NCBI GenBank assembly: GCA_025201365.1
Contig: JAIXMF010000002.1
Location: 930,001-994,000 of the forward strand
Direction of reading: 5' to 3'
Origin: Syncephalis plumigaleata
Taxonomy: Eukaryota; Zoopagomycota; Zoopagomycetes; Zoopagales; Piptocephalidaceae
Length of the DNA: 64,000 bases
Positions 25,846-37,628 of the stretch are shown piece after piece (within the stretch, counting starts at the first letter, position 1; each line of letters begins with the position of its first letter). Under the pieces are notes generated by a model. The model searched no databases and was not told the DNA's origin. It saw nothing but the letters and a program-made list of their open reading frames with translations. Both the position numbers and the translations under genes were made by a program.

Positions 25846-26025
25846 TATGATAGTAATGTAAATCGTAATAGTTGAATAAGAATAGTAACAAAAAACAACA
25901 GAAAGTAGAAATATTTGATAGATTCTCATTTTATCACGTAGGAACAGATTCACTTTATTCTTCCTCATATCCTTGTTCTAATCCATTTCTATACGGTACG
26001 TAACACGCTCCACCGACATACCAAC

Positions 26026-27561
26026 ATGAATCCTTATTCCGCGTCAGCCGCGTCAGGTCATCCTGATTCTGACCGACATCCTAATGGTTATCGACATACG
26101 CCACCTCCACTACAGCATCCTCATCCCACGCATCCACCTGTTGCCTTACCAGATACTGGTGTATCTCCTCCAATGGGATATGGCCAACCACCACCGCAGC
26201 ATCAGCAACACCAGCAGCCACACCAGCACCAACAACATCCGCAGCAGCAACCATTCTATGGACAGCCTCAAGTGCCCTATGGCGGTAACCATCCACATCA
26301 TACGTCACCACCTTCATCAAATGGATATCCTTATGCTACAGATCAACAAAGTGGTGCAACGGCGGGTGCATTCCCTAATCAATTCGGTAATATGATGTCA
26401 ATGAACGATCTAGGTATGGCAAGTCAATTGGGTATGCAATTCGGTCGATCTGCTGTCATGGCCGGTAATGATTACGTACAGAAAAATGTAAGTATCATTG
26501 ATGTATACAGATAGATAGAGATATTCATAGATTAATAACGTGTCTATATTCTTTAACCTTACAGCTCGATCGATTCATTCCTGTATCTAGTTTAAAATAC
26601 TATTTTGCAGTCAGTAATAGTTATGTAATTCATAAGCTGGCCATTTTACTATTTCCATTCCGACATAAGGTAATTGGTTTATTAATAACTTGTACGATTA
26701 ATCATTTATTAATTATACAAGTAGCCATGGTCAAGAATGGCACGTAGATCTGAGGAGAATGGTCAAATGGAGGGCTATAAACTACCTCGAGAGGATATTA
26801 ATGCACCAGATATGTATATTCCAGGTAAATAGATAGATAGATATATATTATCATTGTCAAATATTAATAATACTAATCATTTATTCAATAATTAGTAATG
26901 GCTTTCGTTACTTATGTTCTATTAGTTGGTATTGTAGTAGGTCGAGAAGAAAAGTAAGTCAATAAGATTAGAGTAGATAATCATTTTACTAATAGATTTA
27001 CTATAACTATCATTACTAGCTTTGATCCAGCTACCTTAGGATCAACTGCAACTACTGCTATGGGTATAGTAGCCCTTGAAGTATCCCTACTTAAACTCGG
27101 TTGTTATTTGTTGAATATTGTAACCGATATTCAATTCCTTGATTTAGTCGCTTATTGCGGTTATAAATTCGTTGGGTAAGTGTTCTTATTACATACATAT
27201 ATATATATATATATAGCACAGATTGAAGCATATTGGAATCATTGCTAATCGCGTATGTAATTGTAATAATAATAATAGTGTTATATTTACCGTACTATTT
27301 CAATTCATATACCCCGGTCATGGTATGTGGATTGCCTTTGCCTACACGTGTATGGCCATCGGCTTTTTCCTACTACGTTCTCTGCGTTATATCGTATTGC
27401 CAGATTCATCGGCAACACCTTCAACTGTATTGAATCCGCAGCGTAAACGACGAATTCACTTTCTATTCGCCATGGCAATCCTACAACTCGTTTCAATGTG
27501 GTTCCTATTAATAACGGTTAATCCCATCAAATCAACATCAGATGCAAAGTTGAAAACGTAA
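26026..27561 (+). CDS. YIF1: YIF1-family ER-Golgi transport membrane protein
   Basis: The N-terminal 110 residues are Pro/His/Gln-rich and disordered; the conserved YIF1 core follows ([81 protein letters not shown]). Five hydrophobic segments fill the C-terminal half, ending in [21 protein letters not shown]1 works with YIP1 and YPT1-type Rab proteins in COPII vesicle fusion. Introns lie near 26,490-26,563, 26,668-26,723, 26,825-26,895, 26,954-27,020 and 27,175-27,226. The segment coding [11 protein letters not shown] before the fourth helix looks like retained intron or low-complexity sequence, so the exon border near 27,255-27,300 is uncertain. This gene is divergent from TFIIIC90 with a 180-bp shared promoter. 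Confidence 0.87.
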
Positions 27562-27950
27562 CGTAGAAATAAAATACACAAGTATATAGCCTTATTACTA
27601 AGGTGATTATACAATAATATTCGTTCATAGCTGTATATACTCATAAATGATGGTTGTGTCAAATGATTTTGACGCCTTTGTGTTGTTCAACTGACACCTT
27701 TCGCATGCTGATTGGTCGGAATCATCTGGACACCGATGATCTCCTGTAGCTGCCTATTGGTTAATGTAAGAAAAAGGTAGTGTCGCGACTGATACCACAC
27801 ACACACACACACACACACACGCATAAGCAAGTAAACGCTGCTTCTTCTTTATTCGCTCACCTTTTGCTCGTCTCTTCTTCGATATAAGCCTACTTTGCGT
27901 TGCTTTACTGATTTACTTATAAGTAAGGATAATCCCTTCACCACCACATC
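27562..27950. other. Intergenic region with (CA)n
   Basis: About 390 bp between YIF1 and SURF4, both on plus. It holds a (CA) dinucleotide run near 27,799-27,820 and a TCTTC-rich leader before the SURF4 start. No coding exon is seen. Confidence 0.45.
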
Positions 27951-28995
27951 ATGGATCAGCTCAAGGAATACTCCGCCGCCTTCGAGGATGTACTCGATAA
28001 GGTGGCCTCTCCACTAAAGCCGCATATTCCAGTTATCGGTAGATTCTTGTTGGTGGTTACCTTCTTCGAGGACGCGCTCCGTCTTGTTGTTCAATGGAAG
28101 AGCCAGCTTAACTATCTCACGTATAGTCAGGGTATGCCAACATTTATCGCTTATATCTTCCTTCTCTATAATATTATTGTAAGTATTATTCATTCATTTA
28201 TTCGCTTTTATGTATATGCTTATGTATTACTTGATTATGAGTGAGCATTAGTATGTGGTATATTCCATGATTATTGGTTAAAGATCATATATATATATAT
28301 GCGCTTACTTATGTGCTTTTACGCATTTAACATCATTAATCTGTTGATAATCAATCATGGAATACTAATCGTAAAACATTATTTGTATATCTATATCTAT
28401 ATATATAGGCCATGAGTGTTGCCGGCAGTATGGCCATCGCAAAGAAACGCACGGAAATTGCCGTTGCCGTATTGTTCTCCACCGTTATCGTGCAGGCATT
28501 GGGCTATGGTCTAGTATTCGAGTGGCACTTCTTACTACGTAGCGTGTCAATTATCGGCGGTCTTCTCATGTTGCTCGCTGATTCGTTAGCACGTCGTAAA
28601 ACGTTATTTGCCGGTTTACCCTCCGTTAGCGAAACCGATAAATCGACCTATCTCCAATTGGCCGGTCGAATTCTCCTTGTCTTTTTGTTCCTTTCGTTTA
28701 TTCTCTCAGAGGACACCTCCGTGCTACGTATCGTCTTCTCGATCATTGGATTCGCCGCCTGTGTGATGGTAGTGGTAGGTTTCAAGGCCAAGTGGTCCGC
28801 TTCCTTCCTAGTGATTTTCCTTTCATCTTCAACATTATCATCAATAACTGGTGGAGTGTCGATAACGATAGTCCACACTACGATTTCATCAAGTATGACT
28901 TTTTCCAAATTCTTAGTATTGTCGGCGGTCTACTACTGCTGGTTAACCAAGGACCAGGTGGTATTTCAGTAGACGAAAAGAAGAAGCAATTCTAA
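27951..28995 (+). CDS. SURF4: SURF4/Erv29 cargo receptor
   Basis: A polytopic membrane protein with the SURF4 landmarks: VIGRFLLVVTFFEDALRL, then multiple hydrophobic helices, LQLAGRILLVFLFLSF and NNWWSVDNDSPHYDFIKYDFFQ. It ends in the dilysine ER-retrieval signal KKQF (KKXX). SURF4/Erv29 loads soluble secretory proteins into COPII vesicles at the ER. A first exon (27,951-28,180) and a second beginning at about 28,409 are separated by a long AT-rich intron of about 230 nt. One base seems to be missing near 28,830, where SFLVIFLS must step into FNIIINNWWSV. Its job suits a genome region rich in secreted proteins, but that is coincidence rather than evidence of co-regulation. Confidence 0.9.
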
Positions 28996-29854
28996 TTGAA
29001 TCCAATTCTTTCTCATTACCCTATCGTCACTGATTGCAGTATGGAAAACCACGATGTTTGGTTAATAAAAAGTATGTGTATGGTTTTAAACAGTAGTAAT
29101 TACACTTTGAAATTAGCGTGTTTAGCTTTAATGTCATACTCCTTACATAATTGATAGTTTGGCTTAACTTAGTTAATGATTGTCGACAACCTAGTATATG
29201 TGCATTGACAGGTTGATTTACGCATTCATGACATCATTTCAAATAACATAACCATGTGGTGCTTCCTCATATTCATACACAGCAAAGTGTTGACATTCTA
29301 GCTTGTACAGCTTAATGATGTAATCGTCAATGTTGTGACAATGTTGAACAGCGTAGCATGTCAATTGCCATGACGGCTACTGATGAGTATGCTGATTGTA
29401 GGGTAGGTTGATTGTGCAGACAAGGACAATCTGCTGATTTATTCATAGTATAAAGATTACATGTCGCTGTGATCGACAGTGTAATGCATACAATGCACGA
29501 TATACTAGTCCTAAAATGATGATAGATTACTGTGCTATGATGAACTCAGCTCACGTAAGATTGGAAGGGAATGCTGGACAATAAGATTGCTCTTATGAAT
29601 GTAATCGTTAATATTGCAACAAATCAGCATAGCAAGCATCAAACATGCGTATTGCTGTTTATTTGCAAGTACTTGCCACTAAATGATTGGTGATCAACAG
29701 GTACTGCAATATCGATTCTTTATTAGATATCTAGTTTGCTACTTATAATGAAGTACAAATACATTCATGATATGATCAATGACATGCATCCATAGCGAGT
29801 ATGATCATGTATTGATAGTTACAATTGCATTGCCATTGAAACGTCTCGAAATGG
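28996..29854. other. Left edge of inverted duplication and 3' flank of kinase A
   Basis: The first 180 bp follow the SURF4 stop. From about 29,176 the sequence matches, in inverted orientation, the stretch ending at about 61,068 that follows kinase A on the right. The match is nearly base for base across this noncoding flank. No gene is seen in it. Confidence 0.7.
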
Positions 29855-31025
29855 TTATTCTGTGTGTCCGATCGTGCTCAAGCATTCTTCGGCACTTGGA
29901 CGCGATGTGTAATTAGGCACCAGTGCTACTTTCAAAGCGGTGACTAGTGGTTGCATGTCCTCCATATCAGCTGGATCATTTGTGAATGTAAAAAGTGATT
30001 CCGGCAGTCCTTTATGATACACGCGATGTGCAATAGACTTACAATGATCAATGTCACCGTTGCCGAATATGTACCTCCGTGTGATGGCAAGGAAGATGGT
30101 TGCGCCAACACCCCAGACGTCCTTCTTGGTCAGATCCGACGAGATACCCATAAGGGTTTCAGGCGGAAGATACTGGAGAGTGCCGCCAAGAAACGATCCT
30201 GGAATCACCGTTTTGCCATCCCGTCTGTATTTTATTGGAGTGGCAAGGTCAAAGTCAACGATGGTCGCTTTTGGTCGTTGCGGATTATCGGCATACGGAA
30301 ATGAGATCAGGACATTTTCAGGCTTGATGTCGTTATGCACAAATCCTGCATTTTTAATATAGGCAACACCGTGCAGTAATTGTGTAAATATAGACATCAG
30401 TGTGTGGACACTCTGTCCAAGTGATGCAGGCCACTTGTAGGAGGACAGTTCGGTATCCCCATCATAAGAGTATATGAAGCAAGTGTTGCTCCGATACGGG
30501 ACGATAGTCAGCGGTGTCGACACATACTGCCGTCTAATTGCTCGGTCGTCTATCAAGCTCAACTTGGCTTTTCAAGAGCTATAGCATTATGAATACGCGT
30601 CATGTTAGTTGCAGAGCTCGTTTCACACTTGCACTTACATTGAACGCGACTCTTTCCCTTCTATGGCTCGTATATTCTCTCGACTCGGATAGCCATAGGC
30701 GTTGTAATCGACACACTTAATGAACGCATCGGTTGTCTTGTAGAATCCTTGCGCGATGTTTATTCCCTTGTCGTGGTTGATGTACAACACCTTAGTTATA
30801 CGGATGAGTTGCGTTTCAAATACCTCCGGCCAATCCAGTCCTTAACCTAGAAAGTTAGACGTTTGGATATCTGTGTACACCAGTTAGCCAGTAGCTTACT
30901 AGTACTGCCGTACACTTGCTGTTGTTTGCCCTGGCTCCAGTGGGAGATGCTACGGCATAAAATAAGCACAATGAGATCGTGTATATCTTCAAGCCAGTAG
31001 CAGCAATGTGCTTGTGGCCAAGCAT
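29855..31025 (-). CDS. Secreted kinase-like protein, type A (left copy)
   Basis: The first exon codes for a signal peptide (MLGHKHIAATGLKIYTISL then CLFHALASPTGA). The N-lobe (exon near 30,640-30,850) has the beta-3 motif AFIKC with a candidate catalytic Lys and a Glu-rich helix (QAIERERVAF), but a weak Gly loop. The C-lobe (30,562-29,855) has YIKNAGFVHNDIKPENVLI (HND in place of HRD), VDFDLATPI (DFD in place of DFG), LPPETL for APE, DVWGVGATIF for helix F, and a final Arg motif (SRPSAEECL). The key Asp, Lys, Asn and first DFD Asp remain, so activity is possible. Frame steps are needed before the C-lobe exon (near 30,575) and in the N-lobe exon near 30,833; the second is shared by both arms, so it may be genuine. 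Paralogue: 59,214-60,388. Confidence 0.75.
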
Positions 31026-32156
31026 GATTTTATCGCGACAAGATGAGCAAATGTTTCTACCTGGACGAGCGGAATGTCTAATGATGCTTTTATTCGTTGA
31101 CTAAATGCTCGGCGGACTAATAACAAGTACACGCCAGGTTATAGGACATAAAGTAGTACCATTTATGTTCTATTTTATTTTCCGTTACCGATGTGGTGCC
31201 TATCATTGTAGATAGCCGATGTTAAATGGATTCTACTGCAAGTACAAGTATAATGCATACGAGTGTCGAATGTGAAAGTTCCATTGATGTCTATTTCATT
31301 ATTAACTCGTTATCAATGTAACTTCATCAAGGAGACATATGCTATTGATCTACGAAATAATGTCGCATCCAGCAATCGTCTTCTCTAATGTAGTTTAGCT
31401 GAACACCACAAGTCAATGAATCTGCCATGATGTAACAGTTCGCTACGGTGTGGTCGACAATCTTACTGGTATTCTAAACGTGCAAGCCATCCACGCCACA
31501 TGTGAATACTTGTCAAGTACTCTTTATCAGATAGGCGCCATGAGGTGAGGCTGATATGCCACACGTGTTGACATACCATGGATAGCATAAGCGACATAAC
31601 GAGTGAACAGACAATGAGCACTAAGGTTCCTTATCCCGCTTCTAATGTTTGTATCCGAATGAGACTGCGAGGAGAAGCAGCTGTTCCTTGAGCAGGTGCA
31701 ATCATGCTTACTGAAATGGTACTAATGCACGCTTGCCATGTCAATATGTGATGTTCTCGCTATGCTATAGGATAAATAAAATCAGCACAATAGTTGACCG
31801 CTTCCATCACTCTTTGGATTGTAAGTGTCACCAATCAATTCATTGCCATTGATGATCATGCTTCATTGTGATGTCTTCGTGAGCTCATGAGGATAGCATG
31901 AAGATCACTTGTATACTCATTTAATACAATGCGTACACTAATGCTCGGTTATTCATACAACTATGTGTAAGGTAACGTAGTTTTATTTGTAATCTGTGTA
32001 AATGTCATTCGTTACTCGCGCAACTTGTGGCATATGTCTAAAGGAATGGCCTCCAACTTATTGTGCTTTTCTAGATTCTATGTGTGTACCATGTGTATTC
32101 GTAGACTGCTGAAGCTGTTGTTGCATAAGGCATAGACATGAGCGCAATACGATTTC
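31026..32156. other. Spacer between kinases A and B, left arm
   Basis: About 1.1 kb without a convincing coding frame. It matches the spacer at about 58,073-59,213 in inverted orientation. It must contain the kinase A promoter and the kinase B 3' end; conserved stretches include the cluster coding no protein near 31,440-31,560. Nothing else is supported. Confidence 0.6.
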
Positions 32157-33515
32157 CTATTGGGAAACCAATGTGCTGCTAGATGCAATGGGTACATTCC
32201 GTTGATTGTTGTTCCGTGATCCAGATCCTAATCTAATAGATCCTATACCTTCAGTAATTGTTTCTAGTTGGGAGGATGTTCCTGATGACATGGTTGGTTG
32301 CATTCTAGGTGATGAATTAGCTCCATTGATGATAGCTAAGCACTCGCTGGCGGATGGTCGTTTTGCAGGATCTGGCGTTAGCATAGCTTTGAGAGCTTTG
32401 ACCAACGAACTCATTCCCGCTTGTTGATTTTGTGCTTTAGTAAAAACGAAATTTTCTTCTGGAATTTTTTGGGCTGGTGTATTCAGAATGCTACGAGCAA
32501 GTAAATCATCTTTCCTAGCATTTAATAGGAACGATTTCTTTAACAAGCCATAAAGTGTAATACCAGCTGCCCAGACATCTTTTTTCGTAGGGTCTGCTTT
32601 CCATCCGGCAAAAACTTCTGGTGCTATATAATGCGGGCTTCCTGCAAACTTGCTAGTCGGAACAATATCTTTGCCATTATAACTTATTCTTTCTGAAATA
32701 TCGAAGTCAATGATTGTGGCTTTTGGCTTGCTTCTGTCATTGGGATATGGGAATGAAACAACTACATTATCCAGCTTAATATCGTGGTGGACCAGTTGAG
32801 CATTATGTAAGTAAATAATTCCACTCAAGATCTCAGTAATGAGCGAGCGTATCAGTGGGATGTTATCCGGCGACACCAATGGGATATTATTTGGCGATGT
32901 CATGTAAAGGTATTCAAATAGGTCAATATTGCCATCGTACGAGTATACGAAGCAATAGTTATCCATATTCAAAATGCGTATAAGCACGGGAAACATTGGT
33001 ATAGCCAATTAGCTTGTTGCTTCCCGGTCGAGCATCAGCCTCTTGAAGGATCTGGATAGAAAAGTGAAAAGGAATACGATTAGTATGTGCATACAATAAA
33101 TGTCAAGTATCTTACCGAGAATGCTTTCCTTTCTCTGTCTATTTCTGCCTCTCGATCAAATGCTGATCCTTTGAATGGTTGCTGAGTTAGACATTTGATA
33201 AATGCAGCTGAATCTTCATATTTTCCATATGCAAGCGCAATGTCTTGCTCATCATTGCCTCCAATTGTTTTGATAAGTGTAACCTTGTGTTGAGTAAAGT
33301 GGCGTTGTATACTTGTAATCTGTGCTCCCAGGAAGATATTGGGATCGATTTTACCTAATCAACTGCTATGTTAATATACGCACATCACACATAATGACTG
33401 AACACTTACCTCGCTTGATTTCAGACGATATCGGACTTGCTAGTATATTGGGCACGCTTAGGATAAGAGTAATTGCCTTCAAGGCAACAAGAAACGTAGC
33501 TGCAGACTTGAGCAT
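32157..33515 (-). CDS. Secreted kinase-like protein, type B (left copy, possibly broken)
   Basis: A signal peptide starts at 33,515 (MLKSAATFLVALKAITLILS, then VPNILASP). Exon 2 codes the N-lobe: KIDPNIFLGAQITSIQRHF, a Gly-containing turn TIGGNDEQDIALAYGKY and the beta-3 motif SAAFIKCL, then an acidic helix (REAEIDRERKAF). The C-lobe has LVHHDIKLDNVVV (HHD), IDFDISERI (DFD), YIAPEVF, DVWAAGITLYG and AKRPSASECL. A Ser/Gly/Asn-rich tail follows. Relative to the right copy and to kinase C, the sequence near 32,967 lacks two bases just before DNYCFVYSYDG, giving an in-frame TAA; this copy is therefore broken or misread. The retained catalytic Asp, Lys and Asn suggest the family is active. The mature protein would be exported, since no membrane anchor is seen. 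Confidence 0.75.
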
Positions 33516-34022
33516 GATTTAATCGATCGTAAAAATGTAAATGAAGTGTAAGATGTCGAAGATTATACCGACTCGCAGCGAAGCATCTATTAGCGCATGC
33601 TTAAATAGCTTGCAGCAATGGCAAATGCTCCATCATCCTGTTCATTCGTCTTCCATATGCCACAGCAAGCTTACTTACCACGACGGTCCTCATGTAAGTG
33701 GTGTGTCTAATTTATTGTGCTTTCCAATCTAGTAACCACCATGATGCTACTTACTTGATTAAGGGAGAAGGTGATGTGGCTTTAAAACTTATTTTCTTTC
33801 TCCTTGTGTTCCCCTAAGAAATTCCTGTATTGAATGAGAACTACCTCGGTACTGGTGTTATCATTCCAACAAACATATAGCGAATGTTAACCAGCCATCA
33901 AGTGCTGCCATGCTAAATAAACCCAGATCGTAGTATTTACTTTTGTATATTGACACAACAACAGCTGTATTATTATTATAAATATACGAATGAAATAATG
34001 CTCGAATACATTGCTTTGCTTA
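33516..34022. promoter_or_regulatory. Conserved upstream block of kinase B
   Basis: About 500 bp upstream of kinase B. The nearer 200 bp, with the TATA-like tatttaagcatgcgc element about 70 bp before the ATG, is almost identical before kinase C (36,684-36,910) and kinase B' (56,480-56,680). Stronger conservation here than in parts of the coding region suggests a shared, recent promoter. Function is inferred from position only. Confidence 0.5.
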
Positions 34023-34490
34023 TTACAACGACTCAGGCCCATCACAAGCATCCAGTAGCATCTTTTGGAATGCTGTATAAATGCCATCTGCCATTACACG
34101 TGCTTGGTCCGGATACACGGGCAAGTCATCCGGATGGTTCCTATTCTAACATCGCCATTATACGAAGTGATAGCAATACCGGTTGATCCTTCAAACAGTG
34201 TGGGCGGTAATGATACACGAGATAATACGATGCTTTTCAGCACCATTAGCAAAGTAGAGCTCCTCGGTGAATCAAGTACATTTGTGAGAATACCATGAGA
34301 GTTGTCCATGTAATGGTTTAAGCTATAATAAAGTAGATCAGTTAGTATTGTATTATTATCATAATTTATCACGTATATCACTTACAATTTGTCTAAGAAG
34401 ACTTGTGGCGCTTTGTTTGCACCTATTGATTCTGTTGTTGTAAGCGTGGTTCCTAGGCTAGTCTGTGAATCGGTTTCAAGTTCTACCAGA
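34023..34490 (-). pseudogene. Deleted relic of the WS/DGAT-type acyltransferase
   Basis: On the minus strand the last exon can be read against the intact gene at 54,316-56,169 (LNHYMDNSHGILTN, LFEGSTGIAI, SYNGDVRIG and a near-identical stop region). Upstream of a retained intron-like gtaag, the relic jumps directly to sequence matching about 55,050-55,160, so roughly 640 bp of the last third of exon 1 is missing. Homology then fades near 34,490. The relic lacks the HHxxxDG active site. It marks the left arm as the derived copy. Confidence 0.8.
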
Positions 34491-35150
34491 CGAGACACCT
34501 CACACACACACAAGAGGACCTTATCCTTTCTTCGCGGTCTTTTATCGATAAGTTATGAACACACATATATACTTTGTATAATCGTCGTTATTGTGCCACC
34601 TCTTGTTGATAAGGGTAGCTCGTTCGTGAATGTGGACATGACAATCTATTTTCTTTTTTGCGGCTTGTCATCCCCATACTTTTCCGTACGATGTCTTAAA
34701 CCCTTAATGTCATCACATGCATTATTGCTCTATTGTTTTCCATTATTAAACCCTTGCTCGTCTTGTGTGACGTTATAGTGTCTTGCTAAATAAAACGAGC
34801 AAGTACTTCATGTCATAATTAGCACTATATCTATATGACTCTGTCAAGTTCTAATAGGACAAATAGCAAGCATGTCCTTGTTCCAGATATTACTAGATGT
34901 CTAGTTGATCGTAGAATGTATATTTATTTATAAACTTATGCGTGCACGTAAAGGGATGTAGATCAGATATTAGATGTAAGTAAAGATTAACAGATTAACA
35001 TACTATCATTTGTGTATCATTAGATAGAGAGGAAGAGGCTTTACTATAATGAGTAATATGGATAAAACTGGTTAAGTTTATATGAAATAATGGACAAAAG
35101 CGCAATAAGTTGGATAACATTCCGGGAGTAGCAGTTGTGTGCATAGCTGA
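34491..35150. other. Spacer without a gene
   Basis: About 660 bp between the left arm and the tandem kinase C module. A 129-codon plus-strand frame at 34,389-34,778 is antisense to the relic in part and shows no family signal. Nothing is supported here; it may be residual acyltransferase or older intergenic DNA. Confidence 0.4.
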
Positions 35151-35275
35151 TGTCTAAAGGAATGGCCTCCAACTTATTGTGCTTTTGTAGATTCTATGTG
35201 TGTACCATGTGTATTCGTAGATTGCTGAAGCTGTTGTTGCATAAGGTATAGGCATGAGCGCAATACGATTCCCTA

Positions 35276-36683
35276 TCAGAATCCAAATGTACCACTAGGT
35301 ACGATGGGTACATTCATGCGTTGTGACGATTGTTGTGGCACATTCCATTGATTGTTGTTCCACGATCCAGATCCAGATCCAGCAGGTCTTAAACCTCCAG
35401 TAGCTATTTTCAATGGGGTGGATGTCCCTAACGACATGGTTGGTTGCATCCTAGGTAATGGATTAACTCCGTTGATGATATCTAAGCACTCGCTGGCGGA
35501 TGGCCGTTTTGCAGGATCTGGCGTTAGCATAGCTTTGAGAGCTTTGACCAACGAGCTCATTCCCGCCTGCTCATTTTGTGCTTTAGTGAAAATGAAGCTT
35601 ACACTTGGAATTCCATATTTAAGTGTATTCATAATGTTATGTGCAAGTTCAGCTTCACTCCTAGCATCAAATAGGAACGATTTCTTTAACAAGCCATAAA
35701 GTGCAATACCAGCTGCCCAGACATCTTTTTTCGTAGGGTCTGCTGGCTTATTGGCATAAACTTCTGGTGGTAAATAATGCGGGCTTCCTGCAAACTTGCT
35801 AGTCGGAACAATATCTTTGCCATTATAACTTATTCTTTCTGCAAGATCAAAGTCAATGATTGTGGCTTTTGGCTTGCTTTTGTCATGGGGATATGGGAAT
35901 GAAATAGCAACATTCTCCAGCTTGATATCGTGGTGGACCAGTTGAGCATTATGTAAGTAAATAATTCCACTCAAGATCTCAGTAATGAGCGAGCGTATCA
36001 GTGGGATGTTATCTGACGATATTTTGTGAAGGTATTCAAATAGGTCAGTATCGCCGTCATACGAGTATACGAAGCAATAGTTATCCAAATAGCCAAAATG
36101 CGTATAAGCACGGGAAACATTGGTATAGCCAATTAGCTTGTTGCTTCCCGGTCGGTCATCAGCCTTTTGAAGGATCTAGATAGAAAAGCGAAAAATAAAC
36201 ATGATTAGTATGTGCATACAATAAATGTCAAGTATCTTACCAAGAATGCTTCCTTTTCCTTGGCTATCTCTTTTTTACGATTATGTATTGCTCCTCCGGC
36301 TGGTCGACGTTTTAGACATTTTATAAATGCAGCTGATTCTCCATATTTTCCATATGCAAGCGCAATATCTTTAGCATCATTGTTTCCAATTGTTTCGATA
36401 AGCGCAATATCTTTAGCACCATTGTTTCCAATTGTTTCGATAAGTGTAACTCCGTGTTGAGTAAAGTGCTGCTGTATATCTCCAATCTGTGCTCCCAGGA
36501 AGACATTGGGATCGATTTTACCTAATCAACTGCTATGTTAATATACGCACATCACAACATAATGACTGAACACGTACCTCGCTTGATTTCAGATCGTACC
36601 GGACTTGCTAGTATAGTGGGCACGCTTAGGATAAGAGCAACTGCCTTCAAGGCAACAAGAAACGTAGCTGCAGACTTGAGCAT
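35276..36683 (-). CDS. Secreted kinase-like protein, type B paralogue (kinase C)
   Basis: A signal peptide begins at 36,683 and the exon plan equals that of kinase B. The C-lobe is continuous (270 residues from MDNYCFVYSYDG) with LVHHDIKLENVAI, IDFDLAERI, YLPPEVYANKPADPTKKDV and AKRPSASECL; here the APE Ala is Pro, as in type A. The N-lobe is unusual: the Gly-loop strand is duplicated in tandem as LIETIGNNGAKDIA and LIETIGNNDAKDIA, before LAYGKYGESAAFIKCL. The duplication is 42 bp (36,360-36,401 and 36,402-36,443), so the frame is kept. The tail differs from kinase B (ends SGTFGF). The catalytic Asp/Lys/Asn and DFD Asp are intact. Its region joins features of both B copies, suggesting exchange between paralogues. 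Confidence 0.8.
36360..36443 (-). repeat. 42-bp tandem duplication in the kinase C Gly loop
   Basis: Two 42-bp units differ at one base in this stretch. They code 14 residues each (IETIGNN, G or D, then AKDIAL). Kinases B and B' have one unit only. The duplication would lengthen the nucleotide-binding loop. Confidence 0.9.
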
Positions 36684-37628
36684 GATTTAATCGATCGTAA
36701 AAATGTAAATGAAGTGTAAGATGTCGAAGATTATACCGACTCGCAGCGAAGCATCTATTAGCGCATGCTTAAATAGCTTGCAGCAATGGCAAATGCTCCA
36801 TCTTTTCTGTTCATTCGTCTTCCATATGCCACAGCAAGCTTACTTACCACGACGGTCCTCATGTAAGTGGTGTGTCTAATTTATTGTGCTTTCCAATCTA
36901 GTAACCACCATGATGTTACTTACCCAGTTTAAAGTAGGAGGCATCGTTGATTTAAAACATCCTTTTTCTTCTTGAGCTTTCCTAAAAACTCCTTGTATTG
37001 AATGAGAACTACCTCGGTACTGGTGTTATCATTCCAACAAACATATAGCTGAATGTTAACCAGCCATCAAGTGCTGCCATGCTAAATAAACCCAGATCAT
37101 AGTATTTACTTTGTATATTGACACAACAACAGCTGTATTATTATTATTATGCAAATGGAATAATGCTCTAATACAATGATCTGCTTATTACAACGACTCA
37201 AGTTCATCACGAGCATCCAATGATAACAGCTCAGTTTACTTCAGATACTAAAGTAGACAAAACCATGCAGATTTGCAAACAGTCGTTATCTTTTCTCTCT
37301 CTCCTTATTTCTGGAAAGATTCCTTCGATAGCTTTGGTTACTGCCATGTGATGACTGTCCATTAACAACGAGATATCAGAACCGAGTTAGGTGATCGTTG
37401 TCATTGCTTTCGTTTTTGGTGAAATGTCCAGCTGCCACCGCAATGGACGTTAAGAGAAGACAGGGGCATTAATTGATAAACTGTATAGTTTCTCGGATTT
37501 TTATTTTATTTTTTTCCTCCTACAAATTGGCATATCGTCGAACTACCACTGCTGGTTCCACCTCTTTCTTATTCACTCCTGCTGCCGCTACTAGTTGTTG
37601 CGCAAGATTGACGGGACACTTTGTCACT
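36684..37628. other. Upstream of kinase C and promoter of RPL7
   Basis: The first ~540 bp belong to the kinase C module, with the upstream block described for kinase B. From about 37,223 to 37,628 the sequence is unique and precedes the RPL7 first exon; it contains no convincing open frame on either strand. The two genes are divergent. Confidence 0.5.

Larger units (their letters stand above)
32036..34040 (-). repeat. Kinase B module, copy I of a three-copy repeat
   Basis: The unit from the sequence tgtctaaagg (32,036) to the acyltransferase 3' end (about 34,040) recurs in the same orientation at 35,151-37,222 and inverted at about 56,130-58,196. Each carries one kinase gene, its upstream region and the 3' end of the acyltransferase gene. 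Confidence 0.85.
29176..34490 (-). repeat. Left arm of a ~5.3-kb inverted duplication
   Basis: Read on the minus strand, this arm gives acyltransferase relic, kinase B, spacer, kinase A and its 3' flank, in the same order as 55,050-61,068 on plus. The outer border is sharp at 29,176/61,068: the shared sequence gttgtcgacaatcat ends and the flanks then differ. The C-lobes of the two kinase A copies differ at about 5 of 235 residues, and the noncoding flank is close to identical; the kinase B part is more diverged. No terminal inverted repeats or target duplication of a transposon are evident. The inner end fades within the acyltransferase relic near 34,490. Confidence 0.85.
35151..37222 (-). 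repeat. Kinase C module, copy II of the three-copy repeat
   Basis: A tandem copy of the module at 32,036-34,040, in the same orientation. It extends through kinase C and its upstream region to the last ~28 bp of the acyltransferase gene (ending at about 37,222), where homology stops abruptly. The short acyltransferase tail is a birthmark shared with the other two modules. Confidence 0.82.

Noticed and set aside
29176-34490. The duplicated arm as a transposon
   Set aside because: I see no transposase, reverse transcriptase, terminal inverted repeats or clear target-site duplication. The arm holds ordinary genes with introns.
34389-34778. Plus-strand 129-codon frame as a gene
   Set aside because: It overlaps the acyltransferase relic antisense and has no signal peptide, domain or splice support.
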